Source of the DNA: an uncultured Prevotellaceae bacterium
GTDB lineage: Bacteria > Bacteroidota > Bacteroidia > Bacteroidales > Bacteroidaceae
Reading direction: 5' to 3'
Length of the DNA: 36,173 nucleotides
Assembly (NCBI GenBank): GCA_900320255.1
Contig: ONRS01000056.1
Coordinates: 1 to 36,173 of the forward strand
The position numbers and the translations under genes are program-made. Each line of letters starts with the position of its first letter. Position 1 is the stretch's first letter. Shown in pieces: positions 24,930-32,668 of the stretch. The notes below the pieces were generated by a model. It saw nothing but the letters and a program-made list of their open reading frames with translations. It searched no databases and had not been told where the DNA came from.

Positions 24930-25634
24930 TTAAGGTTGCAGCGTAAAACCGAAAACCAGGTGGGCTTTTTGCGAACAGGGATTGCCTGTAACCTGTGCGA
25001 AGATGGGGACGGAGAACGAGTCGGTCACCCGGATGTCCTTGGTCGCTCGTAGAGACAGGTTGGTGACAGCGAAGCCTGTAGTTCCGTAGGATGTGGTAGC
25101 GAAAGGGACGGCACCAGCCGTAGCAGTCCAGTCTATGGCGGAAAGTTTAAATGGGACATTTACCTCAAAATAGCTGCTGTATGCGCGCTTGCCGTCCTTG
25201 TTAATTCCATCATTACCGGCGAAATTGGTGTACCATTGCAAGGCTGCAGGGCCGAAGTCATAGCCGATGTTAGCCTCAAACACATGATTGGTGCCGTGGG
25301 CGTTGTACTTGAAGTAGCGGCTGTCAGGATCGAGGCCCTCGCTGAACCAGTAGTCGGTCACGCCGATGTTGAATCCGCTGATGGAGTAGGCGAGTGTCAG
25401 GTCGAACTCCTTCACATCGTCATTGTTGGATAGTCCGTAACTGCCCCAGGCTGTCAGCGACAAACCTTTATAGCCCACACCGAGGGTCGGCTGTACGGCT
25501 ACATCACCCAACTTCTGCCCACGCCAGATATACTCATTGACGAAATCACCCTTGATGGTTGTCTCCACACTTTCCTGTGCAAGGGCGGTGCCACTCAGCA
25601 CCAAGCCCAATGCAAATAAAACAATCTTTTTCAT
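24930..25634 (-). CDS. Outer-membrane beta-barrel protein, TorF/Gcw_chp-like putative porin
   Basis: This 234-residue protein starts at the ATG at 25634 because that opens a clean signal peptide (MKKIVLFALGLVLSGTALA, cleavage before QES). A longer frame would add a lysine-rich stretch encoded by the intercistronic repeat. The mature part is alternating beta-strand sequence with GDFVNEYIWRGQKLGDVAVQ, SLTAWGSYGLSN and DLTLAYSISGFNIGVTDYWF. These resemble the Gcw_chp/TorF family, in which an early strand carries an S/N-x-Y-x-x-RG motif. It lies directly after amt and is probably cotranscribed. It may let ammonium or small nitrogen compounds through the outer membrane, but that is inference from position only. 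Confidence 0.75.
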   Translation of the reverse strand: MKKIVLFALGLVLSGTALAQESVETTIKGDFVNEYIWRGQKLGDVAVQPTLGVGYKGLSLTAWGSYGLSNNDDVKEFDLTLAYSISGFNIGVTDYWFSEGLDPDSRYFKYNAHGTNHVFEANIGYDFGPAALQWYTNFAGNDGINKDGKRAYSSYFEVNVPFKLSAIDWTATAGAVPFATTSYGTTGFAVTNLSLRATKDIRVTDSFSVPIFAQVTGNPCSQKAHLVFGFTLQP

Positions 25635-25649
25635 ACGCTTTTTTTTAAT

Positions 25650-25719
25650 ACTACGAATTTCACGAATTAATTTTATTTCGCGTAGCAATTCGTTTAATTC
25701 GTATAATTCGTAGTCGTTT
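25650..25719. repeat. Intercistronic palindromic nonamer repeat, copy 2 (amt-barrel gene)
   Basis: Arms CTACGAATT, TCACGAATT on the left and CAATTCGTT, TAATTCGTA, TAATTCGTA, GTCGTT on the right. It starts 5 bases after the amt stop on the transcribed strand and has the same orientation as copies 1 and 3. Confidence 0.82.
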
Positions 25720-25724
25720 ATAAA

Positions 25725-26978
25725 TTAGTTGTAGCAACTCTCTCCATGTTCGTAGATGTCCAGTCCTTCCTCCTCGATGCGACCATCGACGCGCAGACCG
25801 TGCAGACGCTTGATGCCGTAGAACAGGACGAAGCCGCACAGGGCTGCCCAGAGGTCGATGCAAAGGATGCCGAAGCACTCAGCACCGAAGAATCCCCAGC
25901 CGTGACCGTAGAAGGCACCGCTTGACGTAGATAGCAGTCCTGTCATCAGTGTGCCGAGGATACCACAGACACCGTGCACTGACGAAGCACCCACGGGGTC
26001 GTCGATATGCAGGCGATGGTCGATGAACTCGATGGCATAGACGAGTACCACGCCACAAACAAGTCCGATGACAACGGCACCGAGTGGCGACACCAGGTCA
26101 CAGCCGGCAGTGATGCCCACCAATCCGGCCAGCACACCGTTGAGCGTCAAAGAGAGTGAGGGCTTGCCGTACTTCATCCATGTGACGAACATGGTGGCCG
26201 TGCCGCCTGCCGCGGCAGCAAGGTTGGTGGTCAGGAAGACGTGACTGATGGCGATGCGGTTCACCTCACCCGAGGCTGCAAGCTGCGAACCGGGGTTGAA
26301 GCCGAACCAACCCATCCAAAGAATAAAGACGCCTAAGGAGGCCAGCGTCAGGTTGTGGCCGGGGATGGCACGGCTCTTGCCGTCACTGCTGTACTTGCCG
26401 ATGCGTGGACCGAGTGCCATTGCGCCAATCAGTGCCAGCACACCGCCCACTGAGTGTACGATGGCTGAACCCGCAAAGTCGTGGAACACGTCGCCGAAGG
26501 TCTGCATCATAAATCCGTCGGCAGCATCGTTGCAGAGCCAGCCGCCGCCCCATGTCCAATGGCCCTCAATGGGGTAGATGAACAGTGAGATGCAGGCAGA
26601 GTAGATAAGGTACATCGAGAACTTGGTGCGTTCGGCCATGGCACCGCTGACGATGGTGGCCGAGGTGGCACAGAAAACGGTCTCGAAAATCAAGAAGCCC
26701 TCCACGGGCAGGTCGCCTTTGTAGAATGAGAGGTCGCCCCAGTTGGGCATGCCGATGAATCCCGCGCCCTCGCTGCCGAACATAAAACCGAAGCCGAGGA
26801 AGAAGAACAACAGCGAGCCAAACATGAAATCGACAAAGTTCTTCATCAGGATGTTTGCCGTGTTCTTGCCACGCGTGAAACCTGCCTCACACAGCGCAAA
26901 TCCTGGCTGCATCCAGAAAACCAGCATGGCTGCCAATAGCATCCATACGGTATCGAGTGATAATCCTATTTCGTTCAT
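25725..26978 (-). CDS. amt: Ammonium transporter Amt
   Basis: This 417-residue protein has the eleven-span Amt/Mep/Rh plan. Recognisable blocks are FWMQPGFALCEAGFTRGKNT at the N-terminus, FETVFCATSATIVSGAMAER in the middle, DFAGSAIVHSVGGV with a conserved pore region, and DDPVGASSVHGVCGILGTL near the end. Amt channels take up ammonium through the inner membrane and are plugged by PII when nitrogen is plentiful. The gene lies 104 bases downstream of glnK, and glnK-amt pairing is the classical arrangement. The spacer holds palindromic repeat copy 3. Confidence 0.97.
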   Translation of the reverse strand: MNEIGLSLDTVWMLLAAMLVFWMQPGFALCEAGFTRGKNTANILMKNFVDFMFGSLLFFFLGFGFMFGSEGAGFIGMPNWGDLSFYKGDLPVEGFLIFETVFCATSATIVSGAMAERTKFSMYLIYSACISLFIYPIEGHWTWGGGWLCNDAADGFMMQTFGDVFHDFAGSAIVHSVGGVLALIGAMALGPRIGKYSSDGKSRAIPGHNLTLASLGVFILWMGWFGFNPGSQLAASGEVNRIAISHVFLTTNLAAAAGGTATMFVTWMKYGKPSLSLTLNGVLAGLVGITAGCDLVSPLGAVVIGLVCGVVLVYAIEFIDHRLHIDDPVGASSVHGVCGILGTLMTGLLSTSSGAFYGHGWGFFGAECFGILCIDLWAALCGFVLFYGIKRLHGLRVDGRIEEEGLDIYEHGESCYN

Positions 26979-26997
26979 AACATTTCAATTTCATTAA

Positions 26998-27074
26998 ACT
27001 ACGAATTTTACAAATTATACTAATTTCCTTTTTAGCGCAGCAATTCGTTAAATTCGTATAATTCGTAGTCGTTA
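26998..27074. repeat. Intercistronic palindromic nonamer repeat, copy 3 (glnK-amt)
   Basis: ACTACGAATTTTACAAATTA on the left, then AGCAATTCGTT, AAATTCGTA, TAATTCGTA, GTCGTT on the right. The right arm shares GCAATTCGTT and its continuation with copy 2. It starts 8 bases after the glnK stop on the transcribed strand. Confidence 0.82.
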
Positions 27075-27082
27075 AACCTTTT

Positions 27083-27430
27083 TTATTTCTTGTCTCTAAG
27101 TACCGTGTCGCCATTCTCACCTGTCCTGATGGACCACGTATCAATCATGTCGCTGACGAAGATGCGCCCGTCGCCTATCTCACCCGTGTGTGCGACCTTC
27201 AGAATGACTTTCACGGTGGGCTCCACAAACTGATCGCGGCAAACAATGGTTAATGCCACGCGCTCAATGACATCAGTCGAGTACTGGACGCCGCGGTATA
27301 TGCGTTCCTGCCGACTTTGGCCGATGCCATGCACGTTGTGGTATTCGAACCAGTCGATGTCCGATGACAGTAGTGCTTCCTTAACCTCTTCGAACTTGGT
27401 CTTACGGATAATTGCTTCAATCCTTTTCAT
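27083..27430 (-). CDS. glnK: PII nitrogen-regulatory protein (GlnK/GlnB family)
   Basis: This 115-residue protein has the full PII length. It begins MKRIEAIIRKTKFEEVKEAL. The T-loop reads GIGQSRQERIYRGVQY with tyrosines 45 and 50, the latter matching the site uridylylated (Tyr51) in proteobacterial PII, in a loop one residue shorter. The C-terminal block KVAHTGEIGDGRIFV is diagnostic. PII trimers sense 2-oxoglutarate and ATP/ADP and gate AmtB. Its place as first gene of the leftward run, next to amt, makes GlnK the best name. Its promoter region is shared back to back with that of gltB. Confidence 0.96.
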   Translation of the reverse strand: MKRIEAIIRKTKFEEVKEALLSSDIDWFEYHNVHGIGQSRQERIYRGVQYSTDVIERVALTIVCRDQFVEPTVKVILKVAHTGEIGDGRIFVSDMIDTWSIRTGENGDTVLRDKK

Positions 27431-27489
27431 ACCTTTTTACCTATTTAATTAATACTACATATTTGTATCATCTTGCAAGATTCTGGGTG

Positions 27490-27528
27490 CAAAGTTAAGG
27501 TGATTTATGAGAATGATTTGCATAAATC
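27490..27528 (-). promoter_or_regulatory. glnK promoter with overlapping inverted-repeat operator
   Basis: On the minus strand TAACTTTG (27490-27497) is a -7 box 60 bases upstream of the glnK ATG; no good TTTG -33 box is seen. At the -33 position lies a perfect 8-bp inverted repeat, GATTTATG (27502-27509) and CATAAATC (27521-27528) with an 11-base gap. This suggests a dimeric regulator that activates or represses here. Confidence 0.55.
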
Positions 27529-27687
27529 TTCAACTTTGTACCAACAAAAATCGGCGAAATGACAAAGTGTAAACCAAAGGGGAAGTCTATGACTCGTTTT
27601 GTTTTCATTTTGTTGCGGAAAATATTATTTTTAGAGCAAAATGTTAATTAAGTGCGATTTTAAAGTAAAATAATGTCATAATAATAA

Positions 27688-27717
27688 TTGTTTTAGTAAC
27701 TTTTTGTATTACCTTTG
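27688..27717 (+). promoter_or_regulatory. gltB promoter
   Basis: TTG (27688-27690), 19 bases, TACCTTTG (27710-27717) matches the Bacteroidetes consensus. Transcription should begin near 27724, 36 bases before the ATG at 27760. The region 27531-27687 is AT-rich with no ORF and no further strong motif. Confidence 0.7.
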
Positions 27718-27759
27718 CACCCGTAACACGACGGTGTGATAAGATTAAACGAGGATAAT

Positions 27760-30700
27760 ATGAAAAGAAGAAAACTAAATGGACTATATCAGCCACAATA
27801 TGAGCACGACGCATGTGGTGTTGGTATGGTGGTGAACATACGCGGAGAAAAGAGCCACGAACTGGTGGACCAGGCACTACGCGTGCTGGAGAACATGGAG
27901 CATCGAGGTGCTGAGACGCGAGATAAAACGGGTGATGGTGCTGGTATTATGCTGCAGATACCGCATGAGTTCATTCTGTTGCAGGGAATTCCTGTGCCCG
28001 AGAAGGGAAAGTACGGCACGGGACTGGTGTTCCTGCCGAAAGATGAAAAGGAACAACGGGAAATTCTCAGTGTGATGATTGAAGAAATAGAGCGCGAGGG
28101 TTTGCAGCTGATGCATATGCGCACTGTACCGACCTGCCCCGAAGTGCTGGGTGAGGCAGCCCGAAGAGTGGAGCCTGCTATTAAGCAGATATTCGTGACC
28201 CAGAAGACCCAGCAGACCCACCCTCAGCCCCTCCCTGTGACGAGAAGCCTCACCCCCAACCCCATTCCCGCTAACGCGCCTACCCGTAGCCTTTCTCCGA
28301 CTGGAGAGGGGAGTGGTTACATTCAAGACGATGACTTAGCGTTAAAGCGCAGGCTATATATAATAAGGAAAAGAATTGAGAAAAGAATAGCAGAAATGGT
28401 ATCTACTCCCCTCTCCAGTCGGAGAGGGGTTGGGGGTGGGTCTTCTGACTTTTACATCTGTTCGCTATCCAACACAAACATTATATATAAGGGAATGCTG
28501 ACCAGCGGACAACTGCGTCGGTATTTCCTTGACCTCTCGAATCCCTACCTGACAAGCGGACTGGCGCTGGTGCATTCACGATTCAGCACAAACACATTCC
28601 CTACGTGGTCACTGGCCCAGCCTTTCCGCTTGCTGGCTCACAACGGCGAGATAAATACCATTCGTGGTAACCGTGGATGGATGAAGGCGCGCGAGAGTGT
28701 GCTCTCAAGCGAGGCGTTGGGAGATATCAAGGAGATTTCGCCCATTGTGCAGGAGGGCATGAGCGATTCTGCCTCTTTGGACAACGTGTTTGAGTTTCTC
28801 ACTATGAGTGGCCTCAGTCTTCCTCAGGCAATGGCGATACTCGTGCCAGAATCGTTTAATGAAAAGAACCCGATATCAGAAGACCTAAAGGCGTTCTATG
28901 AGTACCACTCCATACTGATGGAGCCATGGGACGGTCCGGCTGCCCTGTTGTTCTCTGACGGACGCTATGCGGGCGGTATGCTCGACAGGAACGGTCTGCG
29001 CCCTTCCCGTTATACGATTACGAAGCAGGGTGTGATGGTGGTGGCATCGGAAGTGGGCGTCATGGACTTCGAACCGGGTGACGTGGTGAGTAAGGGACGC
29101 TTGCAGCCTGGAAAGATTCTGCTTGTTGACACGCAGGAGGGCAAAATCTACTACGACGGCGAAATCAAGGAACAGCTGGCTAAGGCACATCCCTACCGTG
29201 AGTGGCTCAGTGAGAACCGTGTACAGTTGGAAAAACTGAAGAGTGGCCGTCATGTTGACAATGCAGTGAGTGACTTGGAGCGGAAACTGGTGCTGTTCGG
29301 CTATGGCCAAGAGGACATAGACAAGACGATTATCCCCATGGCTACTATGGGGCAGGAGCCGGTGGCAGCTATGGGTAACGACACACCACTGGCTGTGGTG
29401 AGTGATCGTCCGCAACTGCTGTTCAACTATTTCCGCCAGCAATTCGCACAAGTGACGAATCCAGCTATAGACCCCATCAGGGAAGAACTGGTGATGTCGC
29501 TGACGGAGTACATCGGTGCCGTGGAAACGAATATTTTAACACCCGATGCGTCTAACTGCAAGATGGTACGCCTGCCGCAGCCGGTATTGACCAACACACA
29601 ACTCGATATATTATGTAATATAAAGTATAAGGGGTTTAAGACGATTAAATTGACATTGGCCCACCCCCAACCCCTCCCCAAGGGAGGGAAGCCGAATTGG
29701 CTGAAGGCGGGTGAAAACTTGCGGAATGCTTTGGACAAACTTTGTAAGGATGCCGAGAAAGCTGTTGACGATGGCTACAACTACATCATCCTGACCGATA
29801 AAACTAATGTAGCCCCCTCGGGGGCCGAAGGGGGGGCTCCGTGGGCTTTCATCCCCTCGCTGCTTGCCGTCTCTGCCGTGCATCATCATCTGATTAGCGT
29901 AGGCAAGCGTGTGCAGACAGCCTTGATTGTGGAGAGCGGCGAGATTCGCGAGACGATGCACGCGGCACTGCTGCTGGGCTACGGGGCCTCGGCGCTGTGT
30001 CCGTACATGGTCTTTGCCATCCTTGATGACTTGGTGAAACGTGGAAAGATTCAGGAGGATTATGCCACAGCGGAGGCGCACTACATCAAGGCGGTGGATA
30101 AGGGCTTGAAGAAGATCATGTCGAAGATGGGCATCTCGACCATTCGCTCGTATCGTGGTGCCAAGATCTTTGAGAGCATCGGACTCAGCGAGGACTTGCT
30201 GCGCCGTTACTTTGGTACGGAGGTAAGTACCATTGGCGGCATCGGACTGAAGGAGATAGCAAGGGACCAGATACGATTTAGTGAAGAGTTAAGAGTTAAG
30301 AGTGAAGAATTAAGAGTGAAGAATCACGGGCAGTTCTCGTGGCGCAAGGACGGTATTAAGCATGCGTGGAACCCGGAGACGATTGCGAAGCTGCAATTGG
30401 CTTGTCGCACGGGCGACTACGAGAAATTCAAGGAGTGGTCAAAACTGGTGGACGAAAAAGAATCACCCATCTTCCTCCGCGACTTCCTCACCTTTAAGAA
30501 AGTATCTACTCCCCTCTCCAGTTGGAGAGGGGTTGGGGGTGAGGCTTCTCGTCACAGGGAGGGGCAAGGGGGAGAGTCTGTGGAGCCTGTGGAAAGTATA
30601 GTGAAGCACTTTGTGACGGGAGCCATGTCGTTTGGTGCACTCAGTATTGAGGCCCACGAGGCACTGGCACTGGCCATGAACAGGCTCGGCACTCGTTCGA

Positions 30701-32517
30701 ACACGGGTGAGGGCGGGGAGGATAATGCCCGCTACCATACGGAAGTGGACGGCGTAAGCCTAAGCAGTAAGACCAAGCAGATAGCCTCTGGGCGCTTTGG
30801 TGTGACGGCAGAGTACCTGGTGAATGCCGAGGAGATACAAATCAAGGTGGCGCAGGGTGCGAAGCCCGGAGAGGGCGGACAGCTGCCCGGCTTTAAGGTG
30901 AATGACATCATCGCCAAGACGCGTAACGCTATCCCAGGCATCAGTCTGATTAGTCCGCCGCCCCATCACGACATCTATAGCATCGAAGACCTGGCACAGC
31001 TCATCTTCGACCTGAAGAACATCAACCCGACGGCAGCCGTCAGCGTGAAACTGGTGGCCGAGAGTGGGGTGGGAACCATTGCCGCCGGAGTGGCCAAGGC
31101 CAAGGCCGACCTCATTGTCATCAGCGGTGCCGAGGGCGGTACGGGAGCCTCGCCTGCCTCCAGTATGCGCTTCGCGGGCATCTCGCCGGAAATAGGACTG
31201 GCCGAGACGCAGCAGACACTGGTGATGAACGGTCTGCGCAATCAGGTACGCCTGCAGACCGACGGCCAGTTGAAGACAGCCAAGGACGTCATCATCATGG
31301 CGATGCTGGGTGCCGACGAGTTCTCGTTTGGCACGCTGCCTCTCATCGTGCTGGGCTGTGTGATGATGCGTAAGTGCAACACCAACACCTGCCCGATGGG
31401 TGTGGCCACACAGGACCCGGAGCTGCGCAAGCACTTCGAGGGCCGAGCCGACTACGTGGTGAACTACTTCACCTTCCTGGCTCGGCAGGTGAGGGAATAC
31501 CTTAGCGAAATAGGCGTGCACAGTCTGAAGGAAATCATCGGCCATGCCGAGTTAATAGAGGTCGATACTGCTAACGTTACTGATAAACAGAAGACCATCG
31601 ACTTCGGACGGTTGCTGCACAGGCCTGAAAGCGATAAGGCAATGTATTGGGACCGTGGAGCTTTTACGAAGGTGACGGGTGTCAAGGACGAAGAGATAAT
31701 CAAGATAGCACAAACGGCCATTGACAATCAGGAGGAGGTGACTCTCGACTACGCCATTAAGAATACCGACCGTGCCGTCACGACGATGCTCTCGGGTGTC
31801 ATTGCAAAGAAATATGGTGAGACGGGTCTTCCCGACAATACCATTAACATCAAGTTCAAAGGGTCGGCAGGTCAGTCGTTTGGCGCCTTCGCCGTTCGCG
31901 GTCTCAACATTCGGTTGGAGGGCGAGTGCAACGACTATTTTGGCAAAGGGCTTAGCGGTGGTCGCATCTCCATACTGCCCCCAGGCAGAAGCAGTGAGGA
32001 CTTCCGTGCCGAAGAGAATATCATTGCGGGCAACACCGGTCTTTATGGTGCCACCGGTGGTGAACTCTACATCAATGGCATGGTGGGAGAGCGCTTCGCC
32101 GTACGCAACTCAGGGGCCATTGCCGTCATTGAGGGAGCTGGCGACCACTGCTGCGAATACATGACTGGCGGACGCGTGGTAGTATTAGGAAAAACGGGGC
32201 GCAACTTCGCTGCGGGCATGTCGGGAGGCTTGGCCTACGTCTATGACCCCGACCACACGTTCGACTACTTCTGCAATATGGATATGGTGGAACTCTCACT
32301 GGTGGAGGACTCCGTGTCGCGCAAAGAGCTGCTCGAACTCATCCGTCAGCACTATCTGCACACAGGCTCAGCCTTGGCAGGCAAGATGCTTGACGACTGG
32401 CATCACTATATAGAAGATTTTATCCAAGTGGTGCCCATTGAGTACAAACGTGTGCTCGAAGAGGAGAAGATGGCGCGACTCCACGAGAAGATTGCCGATA
32501 TTCAACGTGACTACTGA
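27760..32517 (+). CDS. gltB: Glutamate synthase large (alpha) subunit
   Basis: This 1585-residue enzyme makes glutamate from glutamine and 2-oxoglutarate together with GltD. The ATG at 27760, preceded by GAGGA, is chosen over the GTG at 27736, which is only about 12 bases from the predicted transcription start. The class II glutaminase nucleophile is Cys19 (HDACGVGMV) after a short propeptide. The FMN/synthase domain contains GAMSFGALSIEAHEALA, the Fe-S cysteines C1200, C1206 and C1211 (CVMMRKCNTNTCPMG), and a C-terminal GltB beta-helix (GRISILPPG, GATGGELYINGMVGERF). At least six stretches are foreign to the family and correspond to repeat DNA (28199-28325, 28399-28449, 29659-29688, 29811-29838, 30280-30321, 30502-30580), yet the frame is intact. 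gltD follows after 151 bases. Confidence 0.97.
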   Translation: MKRRKLNGLYQPQYEHDACGVGMVVNIRGEKSHELVDQALRVLENMEHRGAETRDKTGDGAGIMLQIPHEFILLQGIPVPEKGKYGTGLVFLPKDEKEQREILSVMIEEIEREGLQLMHMRTVPTCPEVLGEAARRVEPAIKQIFVTQKTQQTHPQPLPVTRSLTPNPIPANAPTRSLSPTGEGSGYIQDDDLALKRRLYIIRKRIEKRIAEMVSTPLSSRRGVGGGSSDFYICSLSNTNIIYKGMLTSGQLRRYFLDLSNPYLTSGLALVHSRFSTNTFPTWSLAQPFRLLAHNGEINTIRGNRGWMKARESVLSSEALGDIKEISPIVQEGMSDSASLDNVFEFLTMSGLSLPQAMAILVPESFNEKNPISEDLKAFYEYHSILMEPWDGPAALLFSDGRYAGGMLDRNGLRPSRYTITKQGVMVVASEVGVMDFEPGDVVSKGRLQPGKILLVDTQEGKIYYDGEIKEQLAKAHPYREWLSENRVQLEKLKSGRHVDNAVSDLERKLVLFGYGQEDIDKTIIPMATMGQEPVAAMGNDTPLAVVSDRPQLLFNYFRQQFAQVTNPAIDPIREELVMSLTEYIGAVETNILTPDASNCKMVRLPQPVLTNTQLDILCNIKYKGFKTIKLTLAHPQPLPKGGKPNWLKAGENLRNALDKLCKDAEKAVDDGYNYIILTDKTNVAPSGAEGGAPWAFIPSLLAVSAVHHHLISVGKRVQTALIVESGEIRETMHAALLLGYGASALCPYMVFAILDDLVKRGKIQEDYATAEAHYIKAVDKGLKKIMSKMGISTIRSYRGAKIFESIGLSEDLLRRYFGTEVSTIGGIGLKEIARDQIRFSEELRVKSEELRVKNHGQFSWRKDGIKHAWNPETIAKLQLACRTGDYEKFKEWSKLVDEKESPIFLRDFLTFKKVSTPLSSWRGVGGEASRHREGQGGESVEPVESIVKHFVTGAMSFGALSIEAHEALALAMNRLGTRSNTGEGGEDNARYHTEVDGVSLSSKTKQIASGRFGVTAEYLVNAEEIQIKVAQGAKPGEGGQLPGFKVNDIIAKTRNAIPGISLISPPPHHDIYSIEDLAQLIFDLKNINPTAAVSVKLVAESGVGTIAAGVAKAKADLIVISGAEGGTGASPASSMRFAGISPEIGLAETQQTLVMNGLRNQVRLQTDGQLKTAKDVIIMAMLGADEFSFGTLPLIVLGCVMMRKCNTNTCPMGVATQDPELRKHFEGRADYVVNYFTFLARQVREYLSEIGVHSLKEIIGHAELIEVDTANVTDKQKTIDFGRLLHRPESDKAMYWDRGAFTKVTGVKDEEIIKIAQTAIDNQEEVTLDYAIKNTDRAVTTMLSGVIAKKYGETGLPDNTINIKFKGSAGQSFGAFAVRGLNIRLEGECNDYFGKGLSGGRISILPPGRSSEDFRAEENIIAGNTGLYGATGGELYINGMVGERFAVRNSGAIAVIEGAGDHCCEYMTGGRVVVLGKTGRNFAAGMSGGLAYVYDPDHTFDYFCNMDMVELSLVEDSVSRKELLELIRQHYLHTGSALAGKMLDDWHHYIEDFIQVVPIEYKRVLEEEKMARLHEKIADIQRDY
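28199..28325. repeat. Composite GC-rich element in frame in gltB, site 1
   Basis: It encodes THPQPLPVTRSLTPNPIPAN and then APTRSLSPTGEGSGYIQD. Bases 28227-28263 are identical over 37 positions to the reverse complement of 30529-30565 in the same gene. A segment related to the carAB/dapF core (CATTCCCG, GCCTACCCG) is spliced into the middle. The end (GGGGAGTGGTTAC, TCAAGACGA) matches the carAB element. Confidence 0.87.
28399..28449. repeat. GC-rich palindromic element in frame in gltB, site 2
   Basis: It reads VSTPLSSRRGVGGGSSD. The palindrome CCCCTCTCC / GGAGAGGGG lies at its centre. The first 40 bases match site 6 (30502 on) with one mismatch, in the same orientation. Confidence 0.85.
29659..29688. 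repeat. GC-rich palindromic element in frame in gltB, site 3
   Basis: It encodes AHPQPLPKGG. CCCTCCC (29672-29678) and GGGAGGG (29682-29688) form a hairpin. It matches asnB 18061-18090 at 29 of 30 bases. Confidence 0.82.
29811..29838. repeat. GC-rich palindromic element in frame in gltB, site 4
   Basis: AGCCCCCTCGG faces a run ending GGGGGGGCT with a short GC centre; it encodes APSGAEGGAP. The core CTCGGGGGCC and the following G run resemble 34748-34766 in dapF, which encodes TSGAKGA. Confidence 0.65.
30280..30321. repeat. Six-unit phased heptamer array in gltB, site 5
   Basis: AGTGAAG, AGTTAAG, AGTTAAG, AGTGAAG, AATTAAG, AGTGAAG: six units, 42 bases, exactly 14 codons, giving the doubled peptide SEELRVKSEELRVK. 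The same heptamer family appears in gltD at 33305. Confidence 0.88.
30502..30580. repeat. GC-rich composite element in frame in gltB, site 6
   Basis: It encodes VSTPLSSWRGVGGEASRHRE and then GQGGES. The first half matches site 2 in the same orientation. The segment 30529-30565 matches site 1 in inverted orientation over 37 identical bases. Confidence 0.87.
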
Positions 32518-32519
32518 GT

Positions 32520-32655
32520 AAATTTACGATTTGACGATTTACTATTTGCGATTTATTTTCAATTTGAGACTATTGAACTATTTCGTGGATAGGACTCAGA
32601 GAATCGTTAAATCAATCAAATCGTAAATAAATAGTAAATCGTAAATAGTAAAAGA
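32520..32655. repeat. Inverted-repeat spacer between gltB and gltD
   Basis: A perfect 14-bp inverted repeat, ACGATTTACTATTT (32534-32547) and AAATAGTAAATCGT (32629-32642), is flanked on both sides by looser repeats of the words ACGATTT and AAATCGTAAAT. The transcript would fold into one long hairpin between the two cistrons. No promoter-like TAnnTTTG is seen. Confidence 0.75.
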
Positions 32656-32668
32656 GTAAATAACAAAA

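Noticed and set aside
27541-27575. Sigma-54 (-24/-12) promoter upstream of glnK
   Set aside because: On the minus strand TTGGTAC followed by TTGAA only loosely resembles the consensus, with the essential GC of the -12 element missing. A normal TAnnTTTG box is closer.
27736-27759. GTG start for gltB eight codons upstream
   Set aside because: It is only about 12 bases after the predicted transcription start; the ATG at 27760 has GAGGA in front and gives the usual short propeptide before Cys19.
30760-31545. Minus-strand open frame of 261 codons inside gltB, and similar ones at 12913-13539 and 28885-29451
   Set aside because: These are shadows of strongly conserved genes in GC-rich codons; no motif, no promoter, no start context.
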